Notes: a model not told the origin generated them from the letters alone. 64,000 nt of DNA from Bacteroidota bacterium (GCA_023387965.1 JAEWHE010000041.1:186001-250000), one strand, 5' to 3'; shown: positions 27,825 to 36,719, numbered from the stretch's first letter. A program made the numbers and translations.

Positions 27825-28676
27825 ATGAAAATTTCCATACTATTTTTTGCACTTTTTTTTGGGTTGAACACATTTGCGCAAGACAAACTTCCGTATCAAA
27901 TTTTTGACAAAAAAGGCAAAAAAACTTCGTATAAAAAAATGGTGCAACAAGCCGAAAATGCCGAAGTGGTTTTGTTTGGTGAACATCACGATAACTCTGT
28001 AATTCATTGGCTTCAGTTAGAATTTACCAAAGATTTATTTGCCAAAAAACAATTGGTTTTGGGAGCCGAAATGATTGAAGCCGACAATCAAAAGCAATTG
28101 GACCAATATTTATCTGGGGAAATTAATCAAAAAGCGTTTGATACTTTGGCGAGACTTTGGAACAACCACAAAACCGATTATAAGCCTTTGGTAGATTTTG
28201 CCAAAGAAAAACAATTAAAATTTGTGGCTTCCAATATTCCCAGAAGGTATGCGAGTTTGGTGTATAAGAAAGATTTTCCGGCGTTAGAAACTTTATCGGC
28301 AGAAGAGAAAACTTGGATGGCTCCGTTGCCAATTAAGTATGACAAAAATCTTCCGGGTTATGTGAATATGATGAAAATGATGGGTGATCATGCCAGCGAA
28401 ACCATGCCAAAAGCACAAGCGATTAAAGATGCTACGATGGGATTTTTTATTTTGCAGAATTTAAAACCAAACACCGTTTTTGTGCATTACAACGGAACGT
28501 ACCACAGTGATAATTTTGAAGGGATTAATTGGTATTTGAAACAAGAAAAGCCTAATTTAAAAATTATGACTATTGCCACGGTTTCGCAAAAAGACATTGC
28601 TACCATTGAAAAAGAAAACCTAAATCTTGCTGATTTTATCATTGTAGTGGATGAAGATGTGACCAAAACTTTTTAA
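27825..28676 (+). CDS. ChaN-like (DUF399) secreted protein
   Basis: 283 residues. A signal peptide (MKISILFFALFFGLNTFAQ) precedes a ChaN-like domain: VVLFGEHHDNSVIHWLQLEF with the characteristic GE-H-H, VLGAEMIEADNQ and VASNIPRRYASLVYKK. The late VFVHYNGTYHSDNFEGI also fits. ChaN proteins bind haem and are linked to iron uptake in some bacteria. There is no lipobox Cys, so this one is probably periplasmic rather than lipid-anchored. An in-frame ATG at 27789 would put extra residues before the signal peptide and cover a near-consensus -7 box (TAATTTTA at 27793-27800), so 27825 is preferred. Confidence 0.88.
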   Translation: MKISILFFALFFGLNTFAQDKLPYQIFDKKGKKTSYKKMVQQAENAEVVLFGEHHDNSVIHWLQLEFTKDLFAKKQLVLGAEMIEADNQKQLDQYLSGEINQKAFDTLARLWNNHKTDYKPLVDFAKEKQLKFVASNIPRRYASLVYKKDFPALETLSAEEKTWMAPLPIKYDKNLPGYVNMMKMMGDHASETMPKAQAIKDATMGFFILQNLKPNTVFVHYNGTYHSDNFEGINWYLKQEKPNLKIMTIATVSQKDIATIEKENLNLADFIIVVDEDVTKTF

Positions 28677-28844
28677 TAAAGCACAATTTTTTCTCGTGTT
28701 ACCACCAATTTTTTTCCGGAAAAGTAAATTATTGGCGAAAAAATTTTTTACAGAAAAAAAATATGTGATTTTTATTGAGAATCCTTATCACTTTATACTC
28801 ATTATAAATAAACCGAAAAGGTTGTAGTTAATGCCAATAACCAT

Positions 28845-28852
28845 TACTTTTG
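28845..28852 (+). promoter_or_regulatory. Promoter -7 box of the sdh operon
   Basis: TACTTTTG matches TAnnTTTG, 31 bases before the sdhC ATG. Confidence 0.65.
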
Positions 28853-28883
28853 TTTGATTTTTTTAAAAACACAAACAGAACTT

Positions 28884-29714
28884 ATGGCAAAATCTGCAAT
28901 CTTAAAGTCATCAATTGCAAAAAAATACTGGATGGCTCTAACAGGTTTATTTTTATGCTTGTTTTTAGTAGGGCATTTGGCTGGAAACCTGCAGCTTATC
29001 TACGGAGACGCGCTTCAGTTTAACTCGTATGCACATTTCATGACGACCAACCCAATCGTGAAAATTCTATCATACGTAACTTACTTATCCATTCTTTTTC
29101 ACGCAATCGACGGAATTTTGCTAACTGTACAAAACAGAAAAGCGCGACCTGTTCGTTATGCAAAAGAAAATCCTTCGGCTAATTCCGGATTCGCATCAAG
29201 AAATATGGCGGTTTTGGGAACTTTGATTTTGGTTTTCATCGTTACTCACATGGTTAATTTTTGGGCTGTAATGCATTTCGACGAAAAAATGCCGTTGCAA
29301 ACTGTTGAAGTTGACACGCCAATGGGAAAACAGTCGATTTTTATTAAAACTGATGGAGGTTACATTCCTGCTCAAGATATTGAAAGTGGTGGAATTGTAA
29401 TCAAAAACAGAACAGAATTCTTCGCAAACGAAGCCGATTTAAAGATCGGTGAAGGTTACAAAGATTTGCATAAAATTACATTCGCATTTTTCAAAGATGC
29501 ACAATATGGTTTAATTGCTACCATTTTATATGTGATAGCAATGGCGGTTTTGGCGTTTCACTTATGGCACGGTTTTGCAAGTTCGTTCCAATCGCTTGGC
29601 TTGAACAATCCAAAATACAACCAATTTATCAAAGGATTCGGAAAATTGTTTTCGGTCATTGTACCGTTGCTTTTCGCGATAATCCCGATTTACATTCACT
29701 TTATTGCTAAATAA
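28884..29714 (+). CDS. sdhC: Succinate dehydrogenase cytochrome b subunit
   Basis: 276 residues. It is the single membrane anchor subunit of the Bacteroidota-type succinate dehydrogenase/fumarate reductase, which probably binds two b haems. Five hydrophobic segments are visible, starting with YWMALTGLFLCLFLVGHLAG. Histidines in VGHLAG, YAHFMT, LFHAIDG, IVTHMVNF and LAFHLWHGF are likely haem ligands. ATG 28884 is preferred to the in-frame TTG at 28854, which overlaps the promoter. sdhA starts 14 bases after its stop. Confidence 0.95.
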   Translation: MAKSAILKSSIAKKYWMALTGLFLCLFLVGHLAGNLQLIYGDALQFNSYAHFMTTNPIVKILSYVTYLSILFHAIDGILLTVQNRKARPVRYAKENPSANSGFASRNMAVLGTLILVFIVTHMVNFWAVMHFDEKMPLQTVEVDTPMGKQSIFIKTDGGYIPAQDIESGGIVIKNRTEFFANEADLKIGEGYKDLHKITFAFFKDAQYGLIATILYVIAMAVLAFHLWHGFASSFQSLGLNNPKYNQFIKGFGKLFSVIVPLLFAIIPIYIHFIAK

Positions 29715-29728
29715 CACACGAACAAGAT

Positions 29729-31738
29729 ATGAGTTTAGATTCGAAAATTCCAGAAGGACCAATTGCGGAAAAATGGACCAATCATAAAAACCACCTCAAG
29801 CTTGTTGCTCCAAACAACCGTCCGAAAATTGACGTAATTGTAGTAGGAACTGGTTTGGCTGGTGCTTCTGCTGCTGCATCTTTGGGAGAAATGGGATACA
29901 ACGTAAAAGCGTTTTGTTTCCAGGATTCTCCAAGAAGAGCTCACTCAATTGCAGCTCAAGGAGGTATCAATGCTGCGAAAAATTATCAGAATGATGGAGA
30001 CAGTGTGTTCCGTTTGTTTTACGATACAATTAAAGGTGGAGATTACCGTGCAAGAGAAGCAAACGTTCACCGTTTAGCCGAAGTATCCGGAAATATTATT
30101 GACCAATGTGTGGCGCAAGGTGTTCCTTTTGCTCGTGATTATGGCGGAATGTTGGACAACCGTTCGTTTGGAGGAACTCAGGTTCAGAGAACATTTTATG
30201 CGGCTGGACAAACAGGTCAGCAATTGCTTTTAGGAGCTTATTCTGCACTTTCGAGACAAATTGGTTTAGGAAGAGTGAAGCAATACAACCGTCACGAAAT
30301 GCTTGATTTAGTGAAAGTTGACGGAAAAGCGCGAGGAATTATCGCTCGAAACTTGCTTACAGGAGAAATCGAAAGACATTCAGCTCACGCCGTGATTATT
30401 GCTTCGGGAGGTTACGGAAATGTATATTTCCTTTCTACAAACGCGATGGGAAGTAACGTGACAGCCGCTTGGAAAATCCATAAACAAGGCGCTTATTTTG
30501 CGAATCCTTGTTACGTACAAATTCACCCGACATGTATTCCGGTTCACGGAACCAATCAATCGAAACTGACGTTGATGTCGGAATCATTGAGAAACTCTGG
30601 TAGAATTTGGGTTCCGAAGAAAAAAGAAGATGCAGAGGCAATTCGTGCTGGGAAATTGAAACCAACGCAAATTGATGAAGAAGATAGAGATTATTATTTG
30701 GAAAGAAGATATCCTGCTTTCGGAAACTTGGTGCCTCGAGACGTGGCGTCACGTGCCGCGAAAGAACGTTGCGACGCAGGTTTTGGTATTGAAGCCAATG
30801 ACACCAACGAAGGAGTTTACTTGGATTTCGCATCAGAAATTCAAAGCAAAGGAAAACAAGCCGCTTATGCTGCCGGAAACCATAATCCTTCCCCTGAAGA
30901 AGTGACGCGTTTGGGTAAAAAATGGTTGGAAGAAAAATACGGTAACTTGTTTACCATGTACCAAAAAATTACTGACGAAAATCCATACGAAACACCAATG
31001 AAAATTTATCCGGCGGTTCACTACACAATGGGTGGCGTTTGGGTAGATTACAATTTGCAATCTACAATTCCAGGATGTTTCGTGGCTGGAGAAGCAAACT
31101 TTTCAGATCACGGAGCCAACCGTTTGGGAGCTTCGGCTTTGATGCAAGGTTTGGCAGATGGATATTTTGTGTTGCCATATACTGTTTCTAATTATTTAGC
31201 CGATGAAATCCGAACAGGAGCAATTTCCACAGAATCTGCAGAATTCGTTGAAGCGGAGAATCGTGTGAAAGAACAGATCAATTTCTTCCTTGATAACAAC
31301 GGATCAAAATCGGTTGACCATTTTCACAAAGCTTTAGGAAACATTATGTGGAACAAAGTTGGAATGGGACGAAACGAGCAAGGTCTTGCCGAAGCCGTTC
31401 GTGAAATCGACGAATTGAGAAAAGAATTCTATAAAGAAGTCTATGTTCCTGGAAGTGCGGACGAATTGAATCCAGAATTGGAAAAAGCACTTCGTGTTGC
31501 CGATTTCATGGAATTGGGACAACTTATGGCAATCGACGGTTTACAAAGAAAAGAATCTGCAGGAGGACATTTCCGTGAAGAATATCAAGATGCCGAAGGA
31601 GAAACACTGCGTGACGACGAAAACTTCAAATTTGTGGGAGCTTGGGAATACAACGGTTCAGACATCAACCAAGAAACGCTTCACAAAGAAGACCTAAATT
31701 ATGAATACATTAAAATTGCAGCCCGTAATTATAAGTAA
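29729..31738 (+). CDS. sdhA: Succinate dehydrogenase/fumarate reductase flavoprotein subunit
   Basis: 669 residues. Catalytic subunit that oxidises succinate to fumarate. The FAD-binding motif GTGLAGA is at 40-46. His72 in RRAHSIAAQGGINAA is the predicted covalent FAD attachment. Substrate-binding HPTCIPVHG and GEANFSDHGANRLGASALMQG also fit the family. It is co-transcribed with sdhC. The partner sdhB is not directly next but 444 bases on, after an inserted four-helix-bundle gene. Confidence 0.97.
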   Translation: MSLDSKIPEGPIAEKWTNHKNHLKLVAPNNRPKIDVIVVGTGLAGASAAASLGEMGYNVKAFCFQDSPRRAHSIAAQGGINAAKNYQNDGDSVFRLFYDTIKGGDYRAREANVHRLAEVSGNIIDQCVAQGVPFARDYGGMLDNRSFGGTQVQRTFYAAGQTGQQLLLGAYSALSRQIGLGRVKQYNRHEMLDLVKVDGKARGIIARNLLTGEIERHSAHAVIIASGGYGNVYFLSTNAMGSNVTAAWKIHKQGAYFANPCYVQIHPTCIPVHGTNQSKLTLMSESLRNSGRIWVPKKKEDAEAIRAGKLKPTQIDEEDRDYYLERRYPAFGNLVPRDVASRAAKERCDAGFGIEANDTNEGVYLDFASEIQSKGKQAAYAAGNHNPSPEEVTRLGKKWLEEKYGNLFTMYQKITDENPYETPMKIYPAVHYTMGGVWVDYNLQSTIPGCFVAGEANFSDHGANRLGASALMQGLADGYFVLPYTVSNYLADEIRTGAISTESAEFVEAENRVKEQINFFLDNNGSKSVDHFHKALGNIMWNKVGMGRNEQGLAEAVREIDELRKEFYKEVYVPGSADELNPELEKALRVADFMELGQLMAIDGLQRKESAGGHFREEYQDAEGETLRDDENFKFVGAWEYNGSDINQETLHKEDLNYEYIKIAARNYK

Positions 31739-31740
31739 AT

Positions 31741-32167
31741 AGTGAGTAGTAATTAGTGAATAGTGATTAGTGAAATGGGTTCGATACAATCATATAAAGA
31801 TTTATTAATTTGGCAAAAAGGTATTGAAATTGTAGTTTCAGTATACAAGTTGACGAAAAACTTTCCACAAGAAGAATTATTTTCATTGACAAATCAAATT
31901 AAAAGAGCTTCGGTTTCAGTTCCTTCAAACATTGCAGAAGGTTACGGTAGAAACACAGATAAGTCGTTCAGCCATTTTTTGGATATCGCTAGAGGATCGT
32001 TATACGAACTGGAAACACAGTTACTTATTGCAAGAGAATTAGAATTTATTCAAAACACAGATATGTTCAATCACGTAATTAGTTTAATTGAAGAGGAAGG
32101 CAAAATGATAAACGCATTTTACAAATCGTTAGCCAAGACCAATTCACTAATCACTAATTATCAATAA
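31741..32167 (+). mobile_element. Four-helix-bundle (IVS/S23-like) cassette inserted in the sdh operon
   Basis: The single gene at 31775 is bounded by inverted copies of a TTAGTGA-type tandem word. The left end, 31746-31774, reads as repeats of TAGTGA. The right end, about 32143-32167, is its inverse (TTCACTAATCACTAATTA). The right repeat also encodes the last residues of the protein. No transposase or target duplication was seen. I infer a small mobile cassette; the family is best known as intervening sequences inside 23S rRNA genes. Confidence 0.6.
31775..32167 (+). CDS. Four helix bundle protein (23S rRNA IVS/S23 family)
   Basis: 130 residues, the usual size. It starts MGSIQSYKDLLIWQKGIEIV and carries the family signatures FSLTNQIKRASVSVPSNIAEGYGR and FLDIARGSLYELETQL. 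The structure is predicted to be four helices that assemble into pentamers; the biological role is unknown. GTG at 31763 is also in frame but lies within the terminal repeat, so ATG 31775 is preferred. It interrupts sdhA-sdhB, 37 bases after one and 14 before the other, in the same direction. It would therefore be transcribed with the operon. Codon use is not strikingly different from its neighbours. Confidence 0.93.
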   Translation: MGSIQSYKDLLIWQKGIEIVVSVYKLTKNFPQEELFSLTNQIKRASVSVPSNIAEGYGRNTDKSFSHFLDIARGSLYELETQLLIARELEFIQNTDMFNHVISLIEEEGKMINAFYKSLAKTNSLITNYQ

Positions 32168-32181
32168 CTAAAATACTAAGT

Positions 32182-32943
32182 ATGGCTTCATCTAAAAATA
32201 TAAACATCAACCTAAAAATTTGGCGTCAAAAAAACGCCAAAGAAAAAGGTCGTATCGAATCGTATAAATTGGATAACGTTTCCACAGACTCGTCGTTTTT
32301 GGAAATGTTGGACCAGTTGAATGAACAATTGGTTTCTCAAAAACAAGAACCAGTTGCCTTCGACCATGATTGTCGCGAAGGAATCTGCGGAATGTGTTCC
32401 TTGTTCATCAACGGACGAGCTCACGGACCAGATACCGGAATCACAACGTGCCAATTGCACATGCGAACCTTCAAGGACAACGACACCATTTACGTAGAAC
32501 CATGGAGAAGCAAGGCTTTCCCGGTAATCAAAGATTTGGTGGTAGACCGTTCGTCTTTCGACAGAATCCAGCAAGCCGGAGGTTTCGTTTCCGTAAATAC
32601 ATCCGGAAATACAATTGACGCAAACGCAACACCAGTTCCAAAATTCGACGCAGATCGTTCGTTCGAAGCAGCCGCATGTATCGGTTGTGGCGCTTGCGTG
32701 GCAACCTGCAAAAACGGTTCGGCAATGTTGTTCGTTGGCGCAAAAGTTTCGCAATACGCCTTGTTGCCACAAGGAAAAGTAGAAGCAACCCAACGCGTCC
32801 TCAACATGGTTCGCCAAATGGACGAAGAAGGATTCGGAAACTGTACCAACACAGGAGCTTGCGAAGTAGAATGTCCAAAAGGAATTTCTTTGGAAAACAT
32901 CGCGAGAATGAACCGCGAATACCTCGTGGCAAGTCTAAAATAA
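32182..32943 (+). CDS. sdhB: Succinate dehydrogenase/fumarate reductase iron-sulfur subunit
   Basis: 253 residues. Electron-transfer subunit between SdhA and SdhC. The [2Fe-2S] cysteines are in DHDCREGICGMCSLF with a later TTCQLHM. The [4Fe-4S] set is CIGCGACVATCKNG, and the [3Fe-4S] set is CTNTGACEVECPKGI. It ends the operon with a terminator 24 bases downstream. Its distance from sdhA is explained by the cassette at 31741-32167. Confidence 0.97.
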   Translation: MASSKNININLKIWRQKNAKEKGRIESYKLDNVSTDSSFLEMLDQLNEQLVSQKQEPVAFDHDCREGICGMCSLFINGRAHGPDTGITTCQLHMRTFKDNDTIYVEPWRSKAFPVIKDLVVDRSSFDRIQQAGGFVSVNTSGNTIDANATPVPKFDADRSFEAAACIGCGACVATCKNGSAMLFVGAKVSQYALLPQGKVEATQRVLNMVRQMDEEGFGNCTNTGACEVECPKGISLENIARMNREYLVASLK

Positions 32944-32966
32944 TACCGCCACACGGCAATTTTCAT

Positions 32967-32999
32967 AAAACGCATCTGTACTTCAGGTGCGTTTTTTTT
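32967..32999 (+). terminator. Rho-independent terminator after sdhB
   Basis: AAAACGCATCTG pairs with CAGGTGCGTTTT (one mismatch) and a T run follows. Confidence 0.8.
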
Positions 33000-33001
33000 A
33001 T

Positions 33002-33160
33002 GGAGCCAATCCCGCTTTCCGCTGCAATCTTGCTGCCGCAAATTTTTTTCCTACTCAAAGAAAGGAGCTTCTCCCGAAGTTTCGGGAGTCGCTCTTTCTT
33101 TTTCGGGAAAAAATAAATTTGCTACAGCAAGGATTTCCGCTTCAATCGGGGCTATGCCAG
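33002..33160 (+). repeat. Palindromic intergenic repeat family 1, copy C
   Basis: Begins GGAGCCAATCCCGC and has the direct repeat TTTCCGCTGCAATC / TTTCCGCTTCAATC around a nested palindrome with TTGCTG/CAGCAA and CTCCCGA/TCGGGAG at the tip, ending GGGGCTA. It shares almost all landmarks with copy A. It lies just after the sdhB terminator. Confidence 0.8.
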
Positions 33161-33396
33161 TAAGCAGTTTTCAGAAGACAGTTTTCAATTCTATAACGTT
33201 CCATTTTCTACCAGATTTCCAAAACCTATTACCATATGAATCCGAAATTTTTCAAGCCACAGATTACTTAATTACAATGATTCCATCAAGACAAAAAATC
33301 CATGAAATCATTTAAACACTGGCAAAAAAATAGGAATAGTATTTTCGACAAAGATTGGCAGCCAACTTTCCAAATACAAAACCAACATTCTCCCAT

Positions 33397-33490
33397 AGCC
33401 CTGATGCTGCAATTGTTTGAGCTCTTAAACCTGTTCTCAAAAACAGGTTTAAAGCGAGTTGCTGCAGCAGGAAGATGGATAGCTGGAAAA
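33397..33490 (-). repeat. Diverged palindromic element with strong hairpin
   Basis: TTAAACCTGTT at 33425-33435 pairs with AACAGGTTTAA at 33442-33452 across six bases. The flanks TAGCCCTGATG and GCAGCAGGAA resemble the ends of copy F at 60915, so this may be an old copy of family 1. There is no T run, so it is not a standard terminator. The remaining sequence between 33161 and 33555 shows nothing recognisable apart from a CCACAGATT fragment near 33256. Confidence 0.4.
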
Positions 33491-33533
33491 GCCTAAAGTT
33501 TCGCTCCAAAAACAAACTCTCAAGAAAAAAAAT

Positions 33534-33541
33534 TATATTTG
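33534..33541 (+). promoter_or_regulatory. Promoter -7 box of the GH92 gene
   Basis: TATATTTG ends 14 bases before the ATG at 33556, giving a leader of about ten bases. Confidence 0.55.
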
Positions 33542-33555
33542 GAAAAACATCCACA

Positions 33556-36393
33556 ATGAAATATTTCCCCCTTATCTTTTTCATTTTCACGACTGCGATC
33601 GCGCAGAAAAATTTTCAGCAACACGTTAATCCAATGATTGGAACTGGAGGTCATGGTCATACTTTTCCTGGAGCCACGGTTCCTTTCGGGATGGTGCAAC
33701 TTTCTCCGGATACCAGAATTGACGGCAGTTGGGACGGTTGTTCGGGTTACCATTATTCGGACGATTTGATATACGGATTTTCGCATACGCATTTAAACGG
33801 AACCGGAGTTTCCGATTTTGGCGACATCATGCTCATGCCAACTATGGGGGAACCGAATTTGGACAATAAAATTTATTCGTCAAAATTTTCCCACAAAAAC
33901 GAAAAAGCAACTGCCGGATTTTACTCCGTAAAACTCGACAAACACAATATTGATGTCGCTTTGACGACTTCCACGCGAGTTGGTTTTCACGAATATACTT
34001 TCAACAATTCCGGTCAAGCAAATATTATTTTAGACTTGAATCATCGCGACAAATTATTGATGGGTGAGGTGCGAATCATCGACGAAAAAACCATCGAAGT
34101 CATGCGAAACAGCGAAGCTTGGGCAAGAAACCAGTTTGTGTTTGCCAGAATTGAGTTCAACCAACCGATGAATATCACAAAAGTCAGCAACAACGCGTTT
34201 GCTCCCGCAAAAGTTTCCGACAAATTTTTCGCCGGAAGTTTGTTGGCAATGAGTTTTTCGAAAGATGTAAAAAAAGGCGAAAAAATTCTGATAAAAGTCA
34301 CGCTTTCGCCTACAGGTTACGAAGGTGCGAAATTTAACAGTTCCGAAATCACGCATTGGGATTTCAATAAAACAAAAGCCGATGCCGAAAAATTGTGGAA
34401 CAAAGAATTGTCGAAAATAGAAGTGACTTCGCCTGACAAAGACAAACTTGCCATTTTTTACACGGCTTTGTACCACACAATGGTGCAACCGAATATTGCA
34501 CAGGATTTGGACGGAAAATACCGCGGTCGCGACAATGAAATTCACGTTGCTGAAGGATTTGATTATTATTCGGTTTTTTCGCTTTGGGACACGTTTCGAG
34601 CCGCACATCCGCTTTACACGTTGATCGACAAAAAAAGAACCGCCGATTTTATCAATACATTTTTAACGCAATACGACCAAGGCGGAAGACTGCCGGTTTG
34701 GGAACTTGCTTCCAACGAAACGGATTGCATGATTGGGTACCATTCGGTTTCCGTCATGGCAGATGCGATGGCAAAAGGCATTAAAGGGTTCGATTATGAA
34801 AAGGCGTTTCAAGCCGCAAAACATTCTGCCATGTTGGATCATTTGGGGTTGGACGCTTACAAAAAAAATGGTTTCATCAGTATTGACGACGAACACGAAA
34901 GCGTTTCAAAAACCGTGGAATATGCTTATGACGATTGGTGTATAGCGCAAATGGCTTCGATTTTGGGCAAAACAGACGACTACAATTATTTCATGAAAAG
35001 GTCTCAAAACTGGAAAAATATTTTTGATTGGGAGACTAAATTCATGCGACCAAAGAAGAACGGCGGTTGGGACAAACCTTTTGATCCGAGGGAAGTCAAC
35101 AACAATTTTACCGAAGGAAATTCGTGGCAGTATTCATTTTTCGTGCCGCAAGATATTTCGGGGATGATTGAAGCCTACGGTGGAAAGGAAAAATTTGAAG
35201 CCAAATTAGACGAAATGTTCAATTCCGAAAGCAAAACAACCGGACGGGAACAAGTGGATGTCACGGGTTTGATTGGCCAATATGCTCACGGAAACGAGCC
35301 AAGTCACCACATGGCGTATTTGTATAATTACATTGGAAAGCCAGAAAAAACGCAGGAAAAAGTACATTTTATTTTGAATGAATTCTACAAAAACACACCC
35401 GATGGTTTAATAGGAAACGAAGATTGCGGGCAAATGAGTGCTTGGTATGTGTTGAGTTCGATGGGGATTTATCAAGTCACGCCTGGAGATGTAATAATCA
35501 ACCTGGTTAAGCCAAATTTTAGTGATGTCCAGATAAAATTCCGCAACAACGTTTACAGTAAACTAGATGATTTAACTGATAAAGGCTCGTTCGCTGAATT
35601 CAACGCTATTGGGACAAAGCATTTTGAAGCATTTAAGAATCCTGGAAAAAGGTATTTCGAACTGCACACATTGCCTGTCTTCGAGAGCGAAAGCAAATCA
35701 TTTAAAAAGAAATCAGAAATTAAAATTATAACGGCTTACGCTAAAGATGAAATTTATTATTCGTTGAACAAAAATGGTATATATAAGAAATACGAAAATC
35801 CTATCGTAATTAATAAATCTGAAAATATCTATGCCTATACGAAAGTCAAACATTCAAACATGTGCGGTCCAAATACATGGTTTGTAAACAGCGACACAAT
35901 CTCCGCAACCTTCATCAAAAAACCAAACAATTATTCCATTAAAATAAATTCTACGTACAATCCGCAGTATCATGCTGGTGGCGATGAAGGTCTGATTGAC
36001 GGAATTCTTGGCAACGAAAATTGGCGAAAAGGCGACTGGCAAGGTTACCAAGGACAGGATTTTGAAGCGGTAATTGATCTAAACTCCGCGAAAAAAATCT
36101 CGACTATTTCCGCAAGATTTCTGCAGGATTCCCGTGCTTGGATATTGATGCCAACGGTTGTGGAATTCTACGTGTCCGAAGACAACCGGAATTTCAAACT
36201 AGTCAAAACCATCAACAATTCTCTCGATGCAAAAAATACCGACGTCCAAGTGAGAAATTTCGACGGAACTTTCCCGGAAACCAAAGCGAAGTTCGTTAAA
36301 ATCAAGGCTAAAAATTTCGGAAAACTACCAGAATGGCACCAAGGAGCTGGAGGCGAAGCGTTTATTTTTATTGATGAAATCACGGTTGAGTGA
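33556..36393 (+). CDS. GH92 family glycoside hydrolase (alpha-mannosidase type), secreted
   Basis: 945 residues. A signal peptide (MKYFPLIFFIFTTAIAQ) is followed by the GH92 N-terminal domain (VNPMIGTGGHGHTFPGA, VPFGMVQLSPD). The catalytic domain has YSVFSLWDTFRAAHPLYTL, GNEPSHHMAYLYN and EDCGQMSAWYVLSSMGIYQV. The family comprises calcium-dependent exo-alpha-mannosidases. After about residue 690 come a chitobiase-type C-terminal domain and an F5/8 type C (CBM32-like) module (about 800-940, ending GGEAFIFIDEITVE). No sorting domain, so probably periplasmic. A longer frame upstream lacks a signal peptide, so ATG 33556 is preferred. It is not in a polysaccharide utilisation cluster here. Confidence 0.92.
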   Translation: MKYFPLIFFIFTTAIAQKNFQQHVNPMIGTGGHGHTFPGATVPFGMVQLSPDTRIDGSWDGCSGYHYSDDLIYGFSHTHLNGTGVSDFGDIMLMPTMGEPNLDNKIYSSKFSHKNEKATAGFYSVKLDKHNIDVALTTSTRVGFHEYTFNNSGQANIILDLNHRDKLLMGEVRIIDEKTIEVMRNSEAWARNQFVFARIEFNQPMNITKVSNNAFAPAKVSDKFFAGSLLAMSFSKDVKKGEKILIKVTLSPTGYEGAKFNSSEITHWDFNKTKADAEKLWNKELSKIEVTSPDKDKLAIFYTALYHTMVQPNIAQDLDGKYRGRDNEIHVAEGFDYYSVFSLWDTFRAAHPLYTLIDKKRTADFINTFLTQYDQGGRLPVWELASNETDCMIGYHSVSVMADAMAKGIKGFDYEKAFQAAKHSAMLDHLGLDAYKKNGFISIDDEHESVSKTVEYAYDDWCIAQMASILGKTDDYNYFMKRSQNWKNIFDWETKFMRPKKNGGWDKPFDPREVNNNFTEGNSWQYSFFVPQDISGMIEAYGGKEKFEAKLDEMFNSESKTTGREQVDVTGLIGQYAHGNEPSHHMAYLYNYIGKPEKTQEKVHFILNEFYKNTPDGLIGNEDCGQMSAWYVLSSMGIYQVTPGDVIINLVKPNFSDVQIKFRNNVYSKLDDLTDKGSFAEFNAIGTKHFEAFKNPGKRYFELHTLPVFESESKSFKKKSEIKIITAYAKDEIYYSLNKNGIYKKYENPIVINKSENIYAYTKVKHSNMCGPNTWFVNSDTISATFIKKPNNYSIKINSTYNPQYHAGGDEGLIDGILGNENWRKGDWQGYQGQDFEAVIDLNSAKKISTISARFLQDSRAWILMPTVVEFYVSEDNRNFKLVKTINNSLDAKNTDVQVRNFDGTFPETKAKFVKIKAKNFGKLPEWHQGAGGEAFIFIDEITVE

Positions 36394-36427
36394 TTAGTAA
36401 TTAGTGATTAGTAATTAGTAAGTAATA
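36390..36427 (+). repeat. Heptamer repeat GTGATTAGTAATTA
   Basis: Tandem TTAGTGA/TTAGTAA words directly after the GH92 stop, the same words that bound the cassette at 31741-32167. It may be a scar or an unoccupied site. Confidence 0.5.
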
Positions 36428-36432
36428 GAAAA

Positions 36433-36612
36433 AAACAAGCCACAGATTTATGTATTAAAACGATTAATCGCCAAACGGAATCAAAATAAATCAGTGGCAA
36501 AAAAATCAGCCTTAGATTAGATCAAATATTCTTTGCGAAAAAATCAAAAAATAATTTGTGAATTCGTGGCAAAAAAAAGTCACAGATTGTCAAAAATAAA
36601 TTGTTAAATCAT
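36433..36612. repeat. Inverted repeat family 2 (CCACAGATT type)
   Basis: GCCACAGATTTATG with the inverse AATCAGTGGC, then GAATTCGTGGC and a further CACAGATTG. These inverted words fill most of the 326-base gap between GH92 and glgA. Relatives lie at 42775 and 55287, with single words near 26150, 27763 and 33256. Confidence 0.6.
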
Positions 36613-36692
36613 TGGCAAAAGCCTATCTAAAAAATAATCTTAAACAATTTTTAAATCTTCATTAAACATAACTTTCTGATTGCGAAATTTCC

Positions 36693-36700
36693 TATCTTTA
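36693..36700 (+). promoter_or_regulatory. Near-consensus -7 box of glgAC
   Basis: TATCTTTA differs from TAnnTTTG only at the last base; 20 bases separate it from the glgA ATG. Confidence 0.4.
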
Positions 36701-36719
36701 TGAAAACGTTTTAGTAAGA

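Noticed and set aside
31775..32167. Four-helix-bundle gene as a normal sdh subunit (for example SdhD)
   Set aside because: It has no hydrophobic membrane segments and matches the S23/IVS family signature; Bacteroidota sdhC alone provides the membrane anchor.
32212..32817. 201-residue open frame on the minus strand of sdhB
   Set aside because: Overlaps a fully conserved sdhB and has no recognisable domain or promoter.
33302..33496. Possible small gene of 64 residues between sdhB and GH92
   Set aside because: It runs through the hairpin element at 33425-33452, has no promoter box or family resemblance, and overlaps repeat-derived sequence.
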